64,000 bases of DNA from Mycolicibacterium phocaicum. GTDB lineage: Bacteria; Actinomycetota; Actinomycetes; Mycobacteriales; Mycobacteriaceae. Each line of letters starts with the position of its first letter. Position 1 is the stretch's first letter. The notes under the pieces are model-generated. The model was not told where the DNA came from. It saw only the letters and a list, made by a program, of their open reading frames with translations, and made no database searches. A program made the position numbers and the translations under genes. The stretch lies in contig NZ_AP022616.1 in NCBI RefSeq assembly GCF_010731115.1, positions 3,782,001 to 3,846,000 of the forward strand, written 5' to 3'. Shown here in pieces: positions 55,781-64,000 of the stretch.

Positions 55781-58700
55781 ATGGCCCAGCACAACGAGAT
55801 CGAGTTCGAGAAAGAGATCGCCGAGTACCTCGGCGGCCACGGCTGGCTGTACTCGCCGAACGACACTGGCTACGACAAGGAACGGGCGCTGTTCCCCGAG
55901 GACATCCTCGGATGGCTCGCCGACACCCAGCCCGACCAGCTGGAGAAGGTAGTCAAGTCCGGCTCCAAGGACATCGACAAGCAGCAGGCGCAGCTGCTCG
56001 ACCGGATCGTCAAGGTGCTCGACCTGCCGCTGGAGAACGGCGGAGGCACCCTGAACCTGCTCCGGAAGGGGTTCTCGCACCTCGCGGCGAAGTTCCAGAT
56101 GTGCGTGTTCAAGCCGGAGTCCACGCTCAATGCCAAGCGCAACGCCGACTACGCCGCGGTGCGGCTGCGGGTGATGCGGCAGGTGCACTTCTCCACCGCC
56201 GACAACCGGTCCGTGGACCTGGTGTTCTTCGTCAACGGCCTCCCGGTGGCCACAGTGGAGCTCAAGACCGACTTAACCCAGACCGTGGCGGACGCGATCA
56301 CCCAGTACCGGACCACGCGGTTACCGAAGGACCCCGCAACTGGGAAAATGCAGCCGCTGTTCGTCTCCGGTGCGCGGGCACTGGTGCATTTCGCGGTGTC
56401 CAACGACGAGGTGTGGATGACGACCCGCCTTGCCGGGGAGAAGACGCACTTCCTGCCGTTCAACCGCGGCACCGAGACCGGCGGAGCCGGAAACCCGCTG
56501 AACCCCAACGGATCACGGACGGCGTACCTGTGGGAGCGGGTGCTGCAGCGCGATGCGTGGCTGAACATCCTCGGCCGGCTGATGTACATCAAGCACGAGA
56601 CCTCGACAGACCCGATCAGCGGCAAGACCAGCAAGTCGTCGACGCTGCGGTTCCCCCGCTTCCACCAGTGGGAGGCCGTCGCGAATCTCACCGCCGCGGT
56701 GACCGCCGAGGGTGTCGGGCACCGGTACCTGATCCAGCACTCGGCGGGGTCGGGGAAGACGGACTCGATCGCGTGGACCGCGCACCGGATGGCGCGGCTG
56801 CAGGTCGACAACGAGAAGGTCTTCGACTCGGTCATCGTGGTCACCGACCGCAACGTTCTCGACGCGCAGTTGCAGGACGCGATCACGCAGATCGACAATG
56901 ACCAGGGCATCGTCGTGGCGATCGACCGGGACGCCGCGGCGAAGGCCGGCGGATCCAAGTCCGGGCTGCTGGCGAAGGCGCTCACGGACGGCAAGCTGGT
57001 CATCGTCGTCACCATCCAGACGTTCCCGTTCGCGATGGACGAGATCCGAAAGAACATGGGGCTCAAGGGCAAGAAGTTCGCGGTCATCGCCGACGAGGCC
57101 CACTCCTCGCAGTCCGGGCAGGTCGCCGGCAAGCTCAAGGCCGTCCTTACCGCTGAGGAGATCGACGAGATCGCAAACGGTGGCGACATCGACGTCGAGG
57201 CGATCCTCGCCGCGGAGGCCACCGAGCGGGCGGCGTCGGAGAACATCTCCTACTTCGCGTTCACCGCCACCCCGAAGGGCAAGACGCTGGAGTTGTTCGG
57301 CCGCGAGCCGGGTCGGGGTGAGAACCCGGTGCCGTTCCACGTCTACACGATGAAGCAGGCTATCGAAGAGGGCTACATCCTCGACGTCCTGACGGGCTAC
57401 CACTCGTTCAAGCTGGCATTCCAGATCGGCCAGAACGCCAGCGGCGGTCACGAGGTCGACCAGAACGAAGCCACCAAGGCCGTGATGAAGTGGGTCAAGC
57501 TGAACCCGCAGACCATCGAGCAGAAGTCGGCCATCATCGTCGAGCACTTCCGGGAGAGGGTCGCGCCACTGCTGGACGGGCATGCAAAAGCGATGGTGGT
57601 CACCGACTCCCGCAAGGCCGCGGTCCGCTACAAGCTGGCGATCGACGACTACATCGCGAAGAAAGACTACGGCTACGGGACGCTGGTCGCGTTCTCCGGA
57701 GCGGTGCAGGACCCCGAGTCCGGATCGGAGGACTTCACCGAGGCGTCCATGAACCCGGGCGTGCACGACCTGCGGACGGCGTTCCGCGGCGACCAGTACA
57801 AGATCATGATCGTCGCCAACAAGTTCCAGACCGGGTTCGATCAGCCGCTGCTGTGCGCGATGTACGTCGACCGGATCCTCTCCGGTGTGACTGCGGTGCA
57901 GACCCTTTCGCGGCTCAACCGCACGTACCGCACCCCTTCCGGTATCTCGAAGAGCGCGGCAGAGACGCAGGTGGTGGACTTCGTCAACGAGCCCCAGGCG
58001 ATCCGGGAGGCGTTCGAGCCGTACTTCACCGACGCGTTCCTCGAGACCGCGACCGATCCGAACCTGGTGCACGACCTCGCCGCGAAGCTCGACACCGCGG
58101 CGATCTACACCCAGGCCGAGATCGACCGATGCGCCGAGGCGTACGTGAAGGGCAAGGGCAACAGCGCACTCGTCGCGACCGTCGGGCCGGGGCAGAAGCG
58201 GTTCGCCGACCGGTACACCGCGGCGCTGATCCACAACGGTGGAGAGGGCGACAAGGCCGCACTCGCCGAGCTGGACATGTTCCGCAAGGACGTCGGCTCC
58301 TTCGTCCGGCTCTACGACTTCATGTCCCAGATCATCGACTACGGCGACCCAGAGCTGGCGAAGAAGCAGATCTACCTTCGGCACCTCGAACGGGTCATCC
58401 AGCCGGAGAACTACACCGCACCCATCGACCTGTCCGATGTTGTTTTGAAGCAGGTCAAGCAGATCGACCGGGGTCGGGTCGACATCGGACTTGGTACGCG
58501 GGTCGGGTTGTCCGGGGTGACCGCTGCCGGGTCGGGTGAGAAACGTGACCCGAAAATGGTTGCCTTCCAACAGGTACTTGACCGGCTCAACGATCTGTTC
58601 GGGTCCGAGGACTTCACTCAGTCGCAGAAAGTGTCGTTCCTGGAAGCGTTGCTGCGCACGCTCCTTGAAGACCATGCCCTTGTACAGCAGGCAAAGGTCA

Positions 58701-58936
58701 ACTCCGCCAAGCAGTTTGTCGAGTCGCCTGACTTCGATGATGCGGTCACTGGCGCGGTTGCTGACAACCAAGGTGCGCACGAGAAGATGAGCGACTACTT
58801 CTTCACCAACGCTCCCGGGCGTACCCACTTAATCTCCGATATCGCCAAGTGGTTCTATCAGGTCGTCTCTTCAGAGGATGAGCAGACTGATGTGGCGGTC
58901 ACCGGTGCTGGGCAGGTTGTCGGGGGCCCGAAGTAA
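55781..58936 (+). CDS. hsdR: type I restriction-modification endonuclease/translocase subunit
   Basis: A 1051-residue HsdR. The N-terminal nuclease has DLVFFVNGLPVATVELKTDL (ExK). The motor has Walker A HSAGSGKTDSIAWTAHRM, DEAH box VIADEAHSSQSG, FTATPKGKTLELFG and the motif VI region TVQTLSRLNRTYR. It begins 3 nt after hsdS. The complete hsdM-hsdS-hsdR order suggests a working system that cuts unmodified invading DNA. Confidence 0.95.
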   Translation: MAQHNEIEFEKEIAEYLGGHGWLYSPNDTGYDKERALFPEDILGWLADTQPDQLEKVVKSGSKDIDKQQAQLLDRIVKVLDLPLENGGGTLNLLRKGFSHLAAKFQMCVFKPESTLNAKRNADYAAVRLRVMRQVHFSTADNRSVDLVFFVNGLPVATVELKTDLTQTVADAITQYRTTRLPKDPATGKMQPLFVSGARALVHFAVSNDEVWMTTRLAGEKTHFLPFNRGTETGGAGNPLNPNGSRTAYLWERVLQRDAWLNILGRLMYIKHETSTDPISGKTSKSSTLRFPRFHQWEAVANLTAAVTAEGVGHRYLIQHSAGSGKTDSIAWTAHRMARLQVDNEKVFDSVIVVTDRNVLDAQLQDAITQIDNDQGIVVAIDRDAAAKAGGSKSGLLAKALTDGKLVIVVTIQTFPFAMDEIRKNMGLKGKKFAVIADEAHSSQSGQVAGKLKAVLTAEEIDEIANGGDIDVEAILAAEATERAASENISYFAFTATPKGKTLELFGREPGRGENPVPFHVYTMKQAIEEGYILDVLTGYHSFKLAFQIGQNASGGHEVDQNEATKAVMKWVKLNPQTIEQKSAIIVEHFRERVAPLLDGHAKAMVVTDSRKAAVRYKLAIDDYIAKKDYGYGTLVAFSGAVQDPESGSEDFTEASMNPGVHDLRTAFRGDQYKIMIVANKFQTGFDQPLLCAMYVDRILSGVTAVQTLSRLNRTYRTPSGISKSAAETQVVDFVNEPQAIREAFEPYFTDAFLETATDPNLVHDLAAKLDTAAIYTQAEIDRCAEAYVKGKGNSALVATVGPGQKRFADRYTAALIHNGGEGDKAALAELDMFRKDVGSFVRLYDFMSQIIDYGDPELAKKQIYLRHLERVIQPENYTAPIDLSDVVLKQVKQIDRGRVDIGLGTRVGLSGVTAAGSGEKRDPKMVAFQQVLDRLNDLFGSEDFTQSQKVSFLEALLRTLLEDHALVQQAKVNSAKQFVESPDFDDAVTGAVADNQGAHEKMSDYFFTNAPGRTHLISDIAKWFYQVVSSEDEQTDVAVTGAGQVVGGPK

Positions 58937-59004
58937 CTTCGGGTATGACGCGTTCGCCGCAAGATTGGCGGGCTCATGCGATGGATGAGGTGAGGGCCTA
59001 AACA

Positions 59005-60297
59005 GTGGCTGGCAAGGCACGGGTACATGAGCTGGCTAAAGAGCTCGGTATCACAAGCAGGGAGGTCTTGGCGCGGCTCGCCGCCAACGGCGCGTTCGTC
59101 AAGTCCGCATCCTCGACTGTCGAGGCACCTGTTGCTCGACGGTTGCGTGAAGCGTATGGGGTCCCACATCCGGGTCCGAGAGCAGCTGGCGCCAAGGATC
59201 AGCGACGAGCAGCAGGCACTATCCCCACCCCGCTGGATGTGGCCGGCGGCAAGGCCCAGCGACAACGAACAGTGGCCATTGCCGCCCAACCGAAAGTAGC
59301 CGGTGGCAAGCGCCCATCCTCGCTGCTTACCTCCGCCGATGCCGTCGACATATACAGGAGCCATCGACTCGCCACTGTTTCGGAGAACCCGAGCCATGCA
59401 GTCAATGAGCTATTTCAGGAATGCCAAGTCAGGTACGGGATTTCGAGGTCAGCACTGCGCCAGTTGGTTTCCAGCGATAAGTTGCGCAGGCTGGCCGACG
59501 GTGAACCGCGAGTTGTATCGGCCAAGGACGGTGCTGAGCGGAGTCCTCGGGTTGCCAAACCCGGCGTTGCAACGCAAGCGCGAAAGCCGAAGTCACATCC
59601 TGCCGGTGCTGAGCAGCGCGCAGTGGGCACCACCCCTACCCAGCCGAAACCCGGCAACGACAAGGGAAAGCGCCGATACGACCCGGTCACGCCGTCGGTG
59701 GCCATCGACATCTGCGAGCGCTACCAGCGTGCCTGCCAGTCGGAGAATCCGAGTCAGGCGAAGGACGCGTTGGCTCGGGAATGCGAGGCCAAATACGGCC
59801 TTACACAACGAGGTCTGCGAAGGATCATAGCCAGCCGTAAGCCACCTGTTCCGGCGAAGGAGTTGACTCCTCGGAACCGTCGCAACGCCAAATCAATTGT
59901 TCGAAATCAACGGAAGTCGGAGACACCACGGCGAGCAGCCGGCAAGCAACAGCTGACCACGCAGTACTGCGTGGGCTGCAAGACACGGACGTCGATGAAG
60001 GGCTTCAGCATTGCGAAGGGGCTGTGCGCGGAATGCCTACGCGGTCGCAGCCAGGTGCGTGCGAAGGCAGCAGCAAGCAACGGGCGCAGGAAGCCGCCAC
60101 CGGCGCTCGGGCCGAAGTCGTGGAAGTGTCCGAACTGCTTGAAACGAATCGATGTCGACAGCGCGCGTGTCGAGCTGGTTCGTCACCTCAACGCACGGGG
60201 CGACCGATGCGCTGGTTCCGGGTATCGACTCCCGCAAAGAAGTACGGATGCGATGGATTACCGAGTGGCCGGGAGCTTCGAGGGCGGTCGCGGTTAG
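59005..60297 (+). CDS. IF-2 N-terminal-domain protein with duplicated helical repeats and zinc ribbons
   Basis: A 430-residue protein. Residues 4-50 ([20 protein letters not shown] then [20 protein letters not shown]) nearly copy the start of mycobacterial initiation factor IF-2. Two repeats follow, about 106-157 and 228-279 ([40 protein letters not shown]). The C-terminal zinc candidates are C322/C325 with C341/C344, and [10 protein letters not shown]. No GTPase domain is present, so it cannot act as IF-2. Its role next to the restriction system is unknown. Confidence 0.7.
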   Translation: MAGKARVHELAKELGITSREVLARLAANGAFVKSASSTVEAPVARRLREAYGVPHPGPRAAGAKDQRRAAGTIPTPLDVAGGKAQRQRTVAIAAQPKVAGGKRPSSLLTSADAVDIYRSHRLATVSENPSHAVNELFQECQVRYGISRSALRQLVSSDKLRRLADGEPRVVSAKDGAERSPRVAKPGVATQARKPKSHPAGAEQRAVGTTPTQPKPGNDKGKRRYDPVTPSVAIDICERYQRACQSENPSQAKDALARECEAKYGLTQRGLRRIIASRKPPVPAKELTPRNRRNAKSIVRNQRKSETPRRAAGKQQLTTQYCVGCKTRTSMKGFSIAKGLCAECLRGRSQVRAKAAASNGRRKPPPALGPKSWKCPNCLKRIDVDSARVELVRHLNARGDRCAGSGYRLPQRSTDAMDYRVAGSFEGGRG

Positions 60298-60374
60298 CAG
60301 CGCTGTGATTGTGGGACGTTGTCACACCAGTCTCCGACGGTCGGAATCAGCGACAGATAGGTTGGGGCAACACC

Positions 60375-61858
60375 TGAGCAATGATCAATACCTGTGGATG
60401 AGGCCCGAGGAGGTGGCCTGAAAGTGGGCGCACCTTCCCGAGGATGATCATCACGGAATCAGGTATTCGATCAAGACCGGCGTTGGCGCGCTGGTTGGGA
60501 AGGTACGCCCATGCTCACCGTAGTTCACGATGCCGAGGAGGCCAACGGCGGCGAGGCCGGCCGGTCGTTGTTGGACGAGATCGTCCGCGACGGAGCCCGG
60601 CAGATGTTGGCCGCTGCCCTGCAGGCCGAGGTCGCCGCGTACGTGGCCGCATTCGCTGATCAGCGTGACGAGAACGGTCACCGACTGGTGGTCCGCAACG
60701 GCTATCACCAGCCGCGTGAGGTGCTGACCGCGGCCGGTGCCGTGCAGGTGAAGGCGCCGCGGGTCAACGATCGCCGTGTCGACCCCGATTCTGGTGAGCG
60801 GCAGCGGTTTTCCTCGGCGATCCTGCCGGCCTGGGCACGCAAGTCCCCGCAGATGAGTGAGGTGCTGCCGCTGCTGTATCTGCACGGCCTATCGACCAGC
60901 GACTTCGGGCCCGCACTCGAGCAGTTCCTCGGCTCGGGTGCCGGGTTGTCGGCCACCACGATCACCCGTCTGACCGCGCAGTGGCAAGACGAAGCCCGTA
61001 CGTTCGCTGCCCGGGACCTGTCCGGCAGCGACTACGTCTACCTGTGGGTCGACGGCATTCACCTCAAGGTCCGCCTGGACCAGGAGAAGCTGTGCCTGCT
61101 GGTGATGCTCGGCGTGCGCGCTGACGGCCGCAAAGAGCTCGTGGCGATCACCGACGGCTATCGGGAGTCATGCGAGTCGTGGGCGGATCTGCTGCGCGAC
61201 TGCAAACGACGCGGCATGACCGCCCCAGTGCTGGCCGTCGGCGATGGCGCGCTCGGGTTCTGGAAGGCGGTGCGGGAGGTATTCCCGAAGACCCGAGAGC
61301 AGCGCTGCTGGTTCCACAAGCAGGCCAACGTCCTTTCCGCACTGCCGAAGTCAGCGCATCCGGCCGCGCTGGCGGCCATCAAGGACATCTACAACGCCGA
61401 AGACATCGACAAAGCTCAGGTCGCGGTCAAGGCCTTCGCGGTTGCCTTCGGCGCGAAGTACCCGAAAGTGGTCGCCAAGATCGTCGACGACCTCGATGTC
61501 CTGCTGGAGTTCTACAAGTACCCCGCCGAGCACTGGATCCATCTGCGTACCACGAATCCGATCGAATCCACCTTCGCCACAGTGCGTTTGAGAACGAAGG
61601 TCACCAAGGGTCCGGGATCGCGGGCCGCTGGATTGGCCATGGCCTACAAGCTGATCGACGCCGCCCAAGCCCGTTGGCGGGCCGTCAACGCCCCACATCT
61701 GGTCGCCCTCGTCCGCGCCGGAGCGGTCTTCCACAAAGGCAAACTGCTCGAACGGCCCACCGACATCACCCCACCGACACCACCGTCAGACGGCGATCAG
61801 CACACCGAAACGGAGGTCGCCTGAAACACCCCGATCCACAGGTATTGACAATTGCTCG
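60375..61858 (+). mobile_element. IS256-family insertion sequence
   Basis: About 1484 bp. The inner terminal repeats read GAGCAATGATCAATACCTGT (left) and GAGCAATTGTCAATACCTGT (right, reverse complement). GGCAACACC at 60366-60374 and 61858-61866 flanks the element: a target duplication of 8-9 bp as expected for IS256, with the last base shared in the right end. Inserted between the IF-2-like gene and the convergent nuclease-like gene, breaking no obvious gene. Confidence 0.85.
60511..61824 (+). CDS. IS256 family transposase
   Basis: A 437-residue mutator-type transposase. The DDE residues fall in YLWVDGIHLKVR, LAVGDGALGFWKAV and TTNPIESTFATVRLRT. Intact ends and target duplication suggest recent insertion and possible activity. 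Confidence 0.93.
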   Translation: MLTVVHDAEEANGGEAGRSLLDEIVRDGARQMLAAALQAEVAAYVAAFADQRDENGHRLVVRNGYHQPREVLTAAGAVQVKAPRVNDRRVDPDSGERQRFSSAILPAWARKSPQMSEVLPLLYLHGLSTSDFGPALEQFLGSGAGLSATTITRLTAQWQDEARTFAARDLSGSDYVYLWVDGIHLKVRLDQEKLCLLVMLGVRADGRKELVAITDGYRESCESWADLLRDCKRRGMTAPVLAVGDGALGFWKAVREVFPKTREQRCWFHKQANVLSALPKSAHPAALAAIKDIYNAEDIDKAQVAVKAFAVAFGAKYPKVVAKIVDDLDVLLEFYKYPAEHWIHLRTTNPIESTFATVRLRTKVTKGPGSRAAGLAMAYKLIDAAQARWRAVNAPHLVALVRAGAVFHKGKLLERPTDITPPTPPSDGDQHTETEVA

Positions 61859-61916
61859 GCAACACCCTGGGGTGCCGACGTTCGCCGCGAAATCGACCCC
61901 TTTGGTGGGCGTTTCG

Positions 61917-63074
61917 CTATCCATGCGGTGCTGGCAAGGGATACTTCGCCTGCGGATTCTGAATGATCTCTGAAGACGAGCCGTATACGTCTCGACCGTC
62001 CTCTTGCTGTAGCACCGTGGAATCCAGCCGAACTTGCGAAATCCTCGTGTTGTTTCGCAAAATGGCGCAGATATCATCGCGAAGATGCCCCATGGATGCG
62101 CCCTGGATATTGTGGACGGTTTCAGAAATATCGACGGAGATGATCGCCGGGTAGCGGCCCGAAAACTGGCCCACTGCAGATTTTACTGACTTCAGTATAC
62201 CTTTAACACGATCCTGTCGGATGTCGCAACCAATTGCCATATTGATAAATCGACCGAGTGCAGGTCCAGTCGGCCCGTTGGCGTCAACAACGATGCCTTC
62301 GATGGATCGTTGATCAAATTTTGATTGTCCAGACTCGCGCGGCAGTATTAGACCGTCGGGGCCGTGACCCCGCGCGAATGTCTGATACTTTGCTGAATAT
62401 TCTCCGTCGACGCTTTCGGTAAATACTTTTGGCCGCGTGTCGTGTAGGGCATTGCGGGAGGTCGTGATGATCTTCTCAATCTGTGCGCGTACGGGTTCAG
62501 CATGAAACATGACTTCCAAATCTAGAGCCGAGTGTGGTACTCGGTCGTGGAAGGCTGATCGGAGGCGACGCGACAGTATTCCGTATAGCTCGTATCTTTG
62601 CTTGTCTTGTCGGCTAACGCTGCATTTATGTTTACACTCGACTTCGACCTGGTCGTCGATCAGCATGTCTGGGGTGCGAGTTCCGGCTTCGGGTATAAAG
62701 AAGACTCGCCTACCTTCAAGCGTGTAGTGAGCCGCTACCCGAATTTCATGGATCGCGCTTGAAACTCGCTCGAAGTCATCAAGACGCAGATCGTTCATTC
62801 GCGTCTCTAAGTTTTGAACGCCGGCGTTCTCTAGTGCTCGGATATTTGACATAAGTTCGCCGATTTGCAGGAGCTGCTGCGATTGGTGCAGAGTTTCGGG
62901 CGTCGCATTGCGATAGCCCAGTATCCACGATGCGATAATGTGCACAGGCCGATGGGGTTGAGGTGCGTGAGCACTGAGCCATTCCTCGCCCATAAGTCGC
63001 ACTAGCGATTCTGCCCAGTCGATGTACTCATCAAGCGTGTAGTAATTGGTCCGTGGTGTTCGGTCAACGTCCAT
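61917..63074 (-). CDS. PD-(D/E)xK nuclease-like protein of unknown function
   Basis: A 385-residue protein. The pattern at residues 110-150 is E110 (HEIRVAAHYTLEG), D136 (GTRTPDMLIDD) and E146-x-K148 (VEVECKHKC), the PD-(D/E)xK nuclease signature. The rest, ending EIIQNPQAKYPLPAPHG, is not recognised. Base composition is clearly more AT-rich than its neighbours, so it was probably acquired from outside. A defence role fits the island but is not shown. Confidence 0.6.
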   Translation of the reverse strand: MDVDRTPRTNYYTLDEYIDWAESLVRLMGEEWLSAHAPQPHRPVHIIASWILGYRNATPETLHQSQQLLQIGELMSNIRALENAGVQNLETRMNDLRLDDFERVSSAIHEIRVAAHYTLEGRRVFFIPEAGTRTPDMLIDDQVEVECKHKCSVSRQDKQRYELYGILSRRLRSAFHDRVPHSALDLEVMFHAEPVRAQIEKIITTSRNALHDTRPKVFTESVDGEYSAKYQTFARGHGPDGLILPRESGQSKFDQRSIEGIVVDANGPTGPALGRFINMAIGCDIRQDRVKGILKSVKSAVGQFSGRYPAIISVDISETVHNIQGASMGHLRDDICAILRNNTRISQVRLDSTVLQQEDGRDVYGSSSEIIQNPQAKYPLPAPHG

Positions 63075-63206
63075 TAGTTCGAATCTCGCTCCTGTGTATT
63101 GCCCCGCTCAGGATAACTACCAGCGCGTTGATCGCTAAACCGTTAGTGGGCGATCTGAATCGCCCCGGTGAGTCCGGAGACTTCATCTCTTGTGAAGGAT
63201 GGAGTC

Positions 63207-63508
63207 ATGGCAGGTTCGAGGAAGTACCCGGCCGAGCTGCGTGAGCGTGCAGTGCGGATGGTCGCCGAGGTGCGCGATCAGTATTCGTCGGAGTGGGCGG
63301 CGATCGAGTCGGTGGCGGCCAAGCTGGGGATTGGGACGCCGCAGACCTTGTTGACCTGGGTGCGCCGCGATCAGATCGATTCCGGCACGCGCCCGGGAGT
63401 GAGCAGCGACATGGCCGAGGAGCTCCGGCGGTTGCGGGCTGAGAACCGAGAGCTCAAGCGCGCCAACGAGATTCTGAAATCTGCATCGACTTTCTTCGCG
63501 GCGGAGCT
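63207..63508 (+). CDS. IS3-family OrfA, truncated by intron
   Basis: About 100 codons: MAGSRKYPAELRERAVRMVA, SEWAAIESVAAKLGIGTPQT, a leucine-zipper region (LRRLRAENRELKRANEILKS), and ending FFAAEL, the usual OrfA end region before the frameshift into orfB. The frame runs on to 63581 but diverges from OrfA at 63509, where intron sequence starts. GGATGGAG lies just upstream of the ATG. Confidence 0.8.
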
Positions 63509-64000
63509 GTGCGCCACGAGGCGCTGGGTATATCGAGAGGCGGTGAGAGACCGTCTCCTTCGGGTCGTCGCAGCGGCCTGAGGAAGCATCGGGGCAGCCG
63601 ATCGCCGGGAACGACGGTGATCGGTGGCAAGCGGTCCCGAGAAGGCAAGCCGTGCCGGCACTGCCAGACGGTGCGGGCTTGTCGAGCAAGGTCAGAAGGT
63701 GCAGCGTAAGCGAACCAGTGTCAGACGCTCCGTAACCGCGAAGCCGGCTCCAATCTGGTGGATATGGGCCGGTGTGCAGTGCACGAACCCGAGCGGGTGG
63801 GGTTTGACTCCGAAGCCGTTTAGTTCCAGCGGTGGGGAGGCCACGGTGAAGGCCTGCGGCGTAGCCGTGGCGATGCTGCCGGAGTAGAGCTGGGCGCCTC
63901 CCTGACCAATCGATGACCTGGTGAACGTGGGAACCACCCTGCGGGACCGCTCATTTCGTTTCCGGCAGCCAGTCGGGGCGGGTGTGACGACTCGGGTTCG
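63509..64000 (+). other. probable group II intron, 5' part (runs off window)
   Basis: GTGCGCC begins at 63509, right after GCGGAGCT of orfA, matching the GUGYG 5' boundary of group II introns. The sequence beyond has no coding frame fitting orfA or orfB but has structured-RNA character. AGTTCC (63821-63826) can pair with the last six exon bases GGAGCT (63503-63508), with one G-U pair, as EBS1 with IBS1. The reverse transcriptase would lie past 64000. Structure was not folded. Confidence 0.6.

Larger units (their letters stand above)
37058..64000. mobile_element. Tn7-like transposon or island inserted downstream of dnaB (left end and body; right end not in window)
   Basis: The element has tandem end repeats at 37066-37105, then tnsA-, tnsB-, tnsC-like genes and two tniQ genes on the + strand, then cargo (regulators, NYN/methylase pair, type I restriction system, nuclease-like genes). 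TnsA plus TnsB implies cut-and-paste movement, unlike the TnsA-less Tn5053 type. The left boundary at about 37058 is inferred from TGTGT and the repeats. No inverted copy of the repeat was found by eye up to 64000, so the right end lies beyond or is lost. Confidence 0.7.
63156..64000 (+). mobile_element. IS3-family (IS6110-like) element, 5' part, split by a probable group II intron
   Basis: The left end reads TGAATCGCCCCGGTGAGTCC then GGAGAC, close to the IS6110 terminal repeat as I recall it (TGAACCGCCCCGGCATGTCC). OrfA follows at 63207. The sequence changes to unrelated DNA at 63509, where the intron begins. OrfB and the right end would lie beyond the window. Confidence 0.75.

Noticed and set aside
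56513..58828. 771-codon minus-strand open frame inside hsdR
   Set aside because: Antisense to well-conserved HsdR motifs and without any domain of its own.
60511..61824. IS256 transposase as interrupting a host gene
   Set aside because: The flanks joined without the element and one duplication give no continuous coding frame.
63509..63581. C-terminal extension of OrfA to 63581
   Set aside because: Sequence after FFAAEL no longer resembles any OrfA and coincides with the GTGCG intron start.
37058..64000. CRISPR-associated transposon
   Set aside because: TniQ and Tns proteins raised this, but no Cas gene and no repeat-spacer array was seen in the island.

Overview
The window is high-GC actinobacterial chromosome. 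Gene content and order match a fast-growing Mycobacterium (Mycolicibacterium type) close to the replication origin: mutT4-pcnA, leuS, ino1, ponA1 and rpsF-ssb-rpsR-rplI-dnaB, with mycobacterial proteins such as the Mtc28-type antigen and a two-intein DnaB. Homologues of M. tuberculosis Rv3909 to Rv3906c sit directly beside homologues of Rv0036c to Rv0058, an arrangement I recall from fast growers (recall, not checked).

Layout. Bases 1-37045 are core genome: a DUF6049-type exported protein (partial), MutT4, PcnA, an Asp-repeat protein, a DinB-like protein, two small secreted proteins, an MFS exporter, YqgE, Mtc28, LeuS, an SDR, a glucosylglycerate hydrolase, MarR, an amino-acid ABC transporter with fused binding protein and permease, an F420-type oxidoreductase, an alpha/beta hydrolase, AhpF-AhpC, inositol-phosphate synthase with a PadR regulator, PonA1 and neighbours, three tandem Tyr/Pro/Gly-rich membrane paralogues, then the rpsF-ssb-rpsR-rplI operon and dnaB. 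DnaB carries a 138-residue P-loop intein with class 3 features (Ala1, Trp/Cys/Thr) and a 424-residue intein with a LAGLIDADG-type endonuclease. A phased cluster of DnaA-box-like sites lies upstream of dnaB.

Bases from about 37058 to beyond 64000 are a mobile island. It begins about 12 nt after the dnaB stop codon with tandem 20-bp repeats, followed by a tightly packed Tn7-like operon: TnsA-like nuclease, DDE transposase (TnsB-like), AAA ATPase (TnsC-like) and two large, different TniQ proteins with C-terminal helix-turn-helix arrays. An IS1380-family element with a CTAG target duplication sits inside the 3' end of the second tniQ. The position suggests a Tn7-like element that uses the 3' end of dnaB as its attachment site. 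Its right end was not found in the window.

The cargo is defence-like: a VbhA-like orphan antitoxin, an Xre/MbcA-ParS-like regulator, a NYN nuclease translationally coupled to an unusual HTH-methylase-TRD fusion, a complete type I restriction-modification system (hsdM-hsdS-hsdR), a protein that has captured an IF-2 N-terminal domain, and a low-GC PD-(D/E)xK nuclease-like protein. Further mobile DNA has landed in it: an IS256-family element with intact target duplication, and an IS6110-like IS3 element that is itself split by the 5' end of a probable group II intron running off the window.
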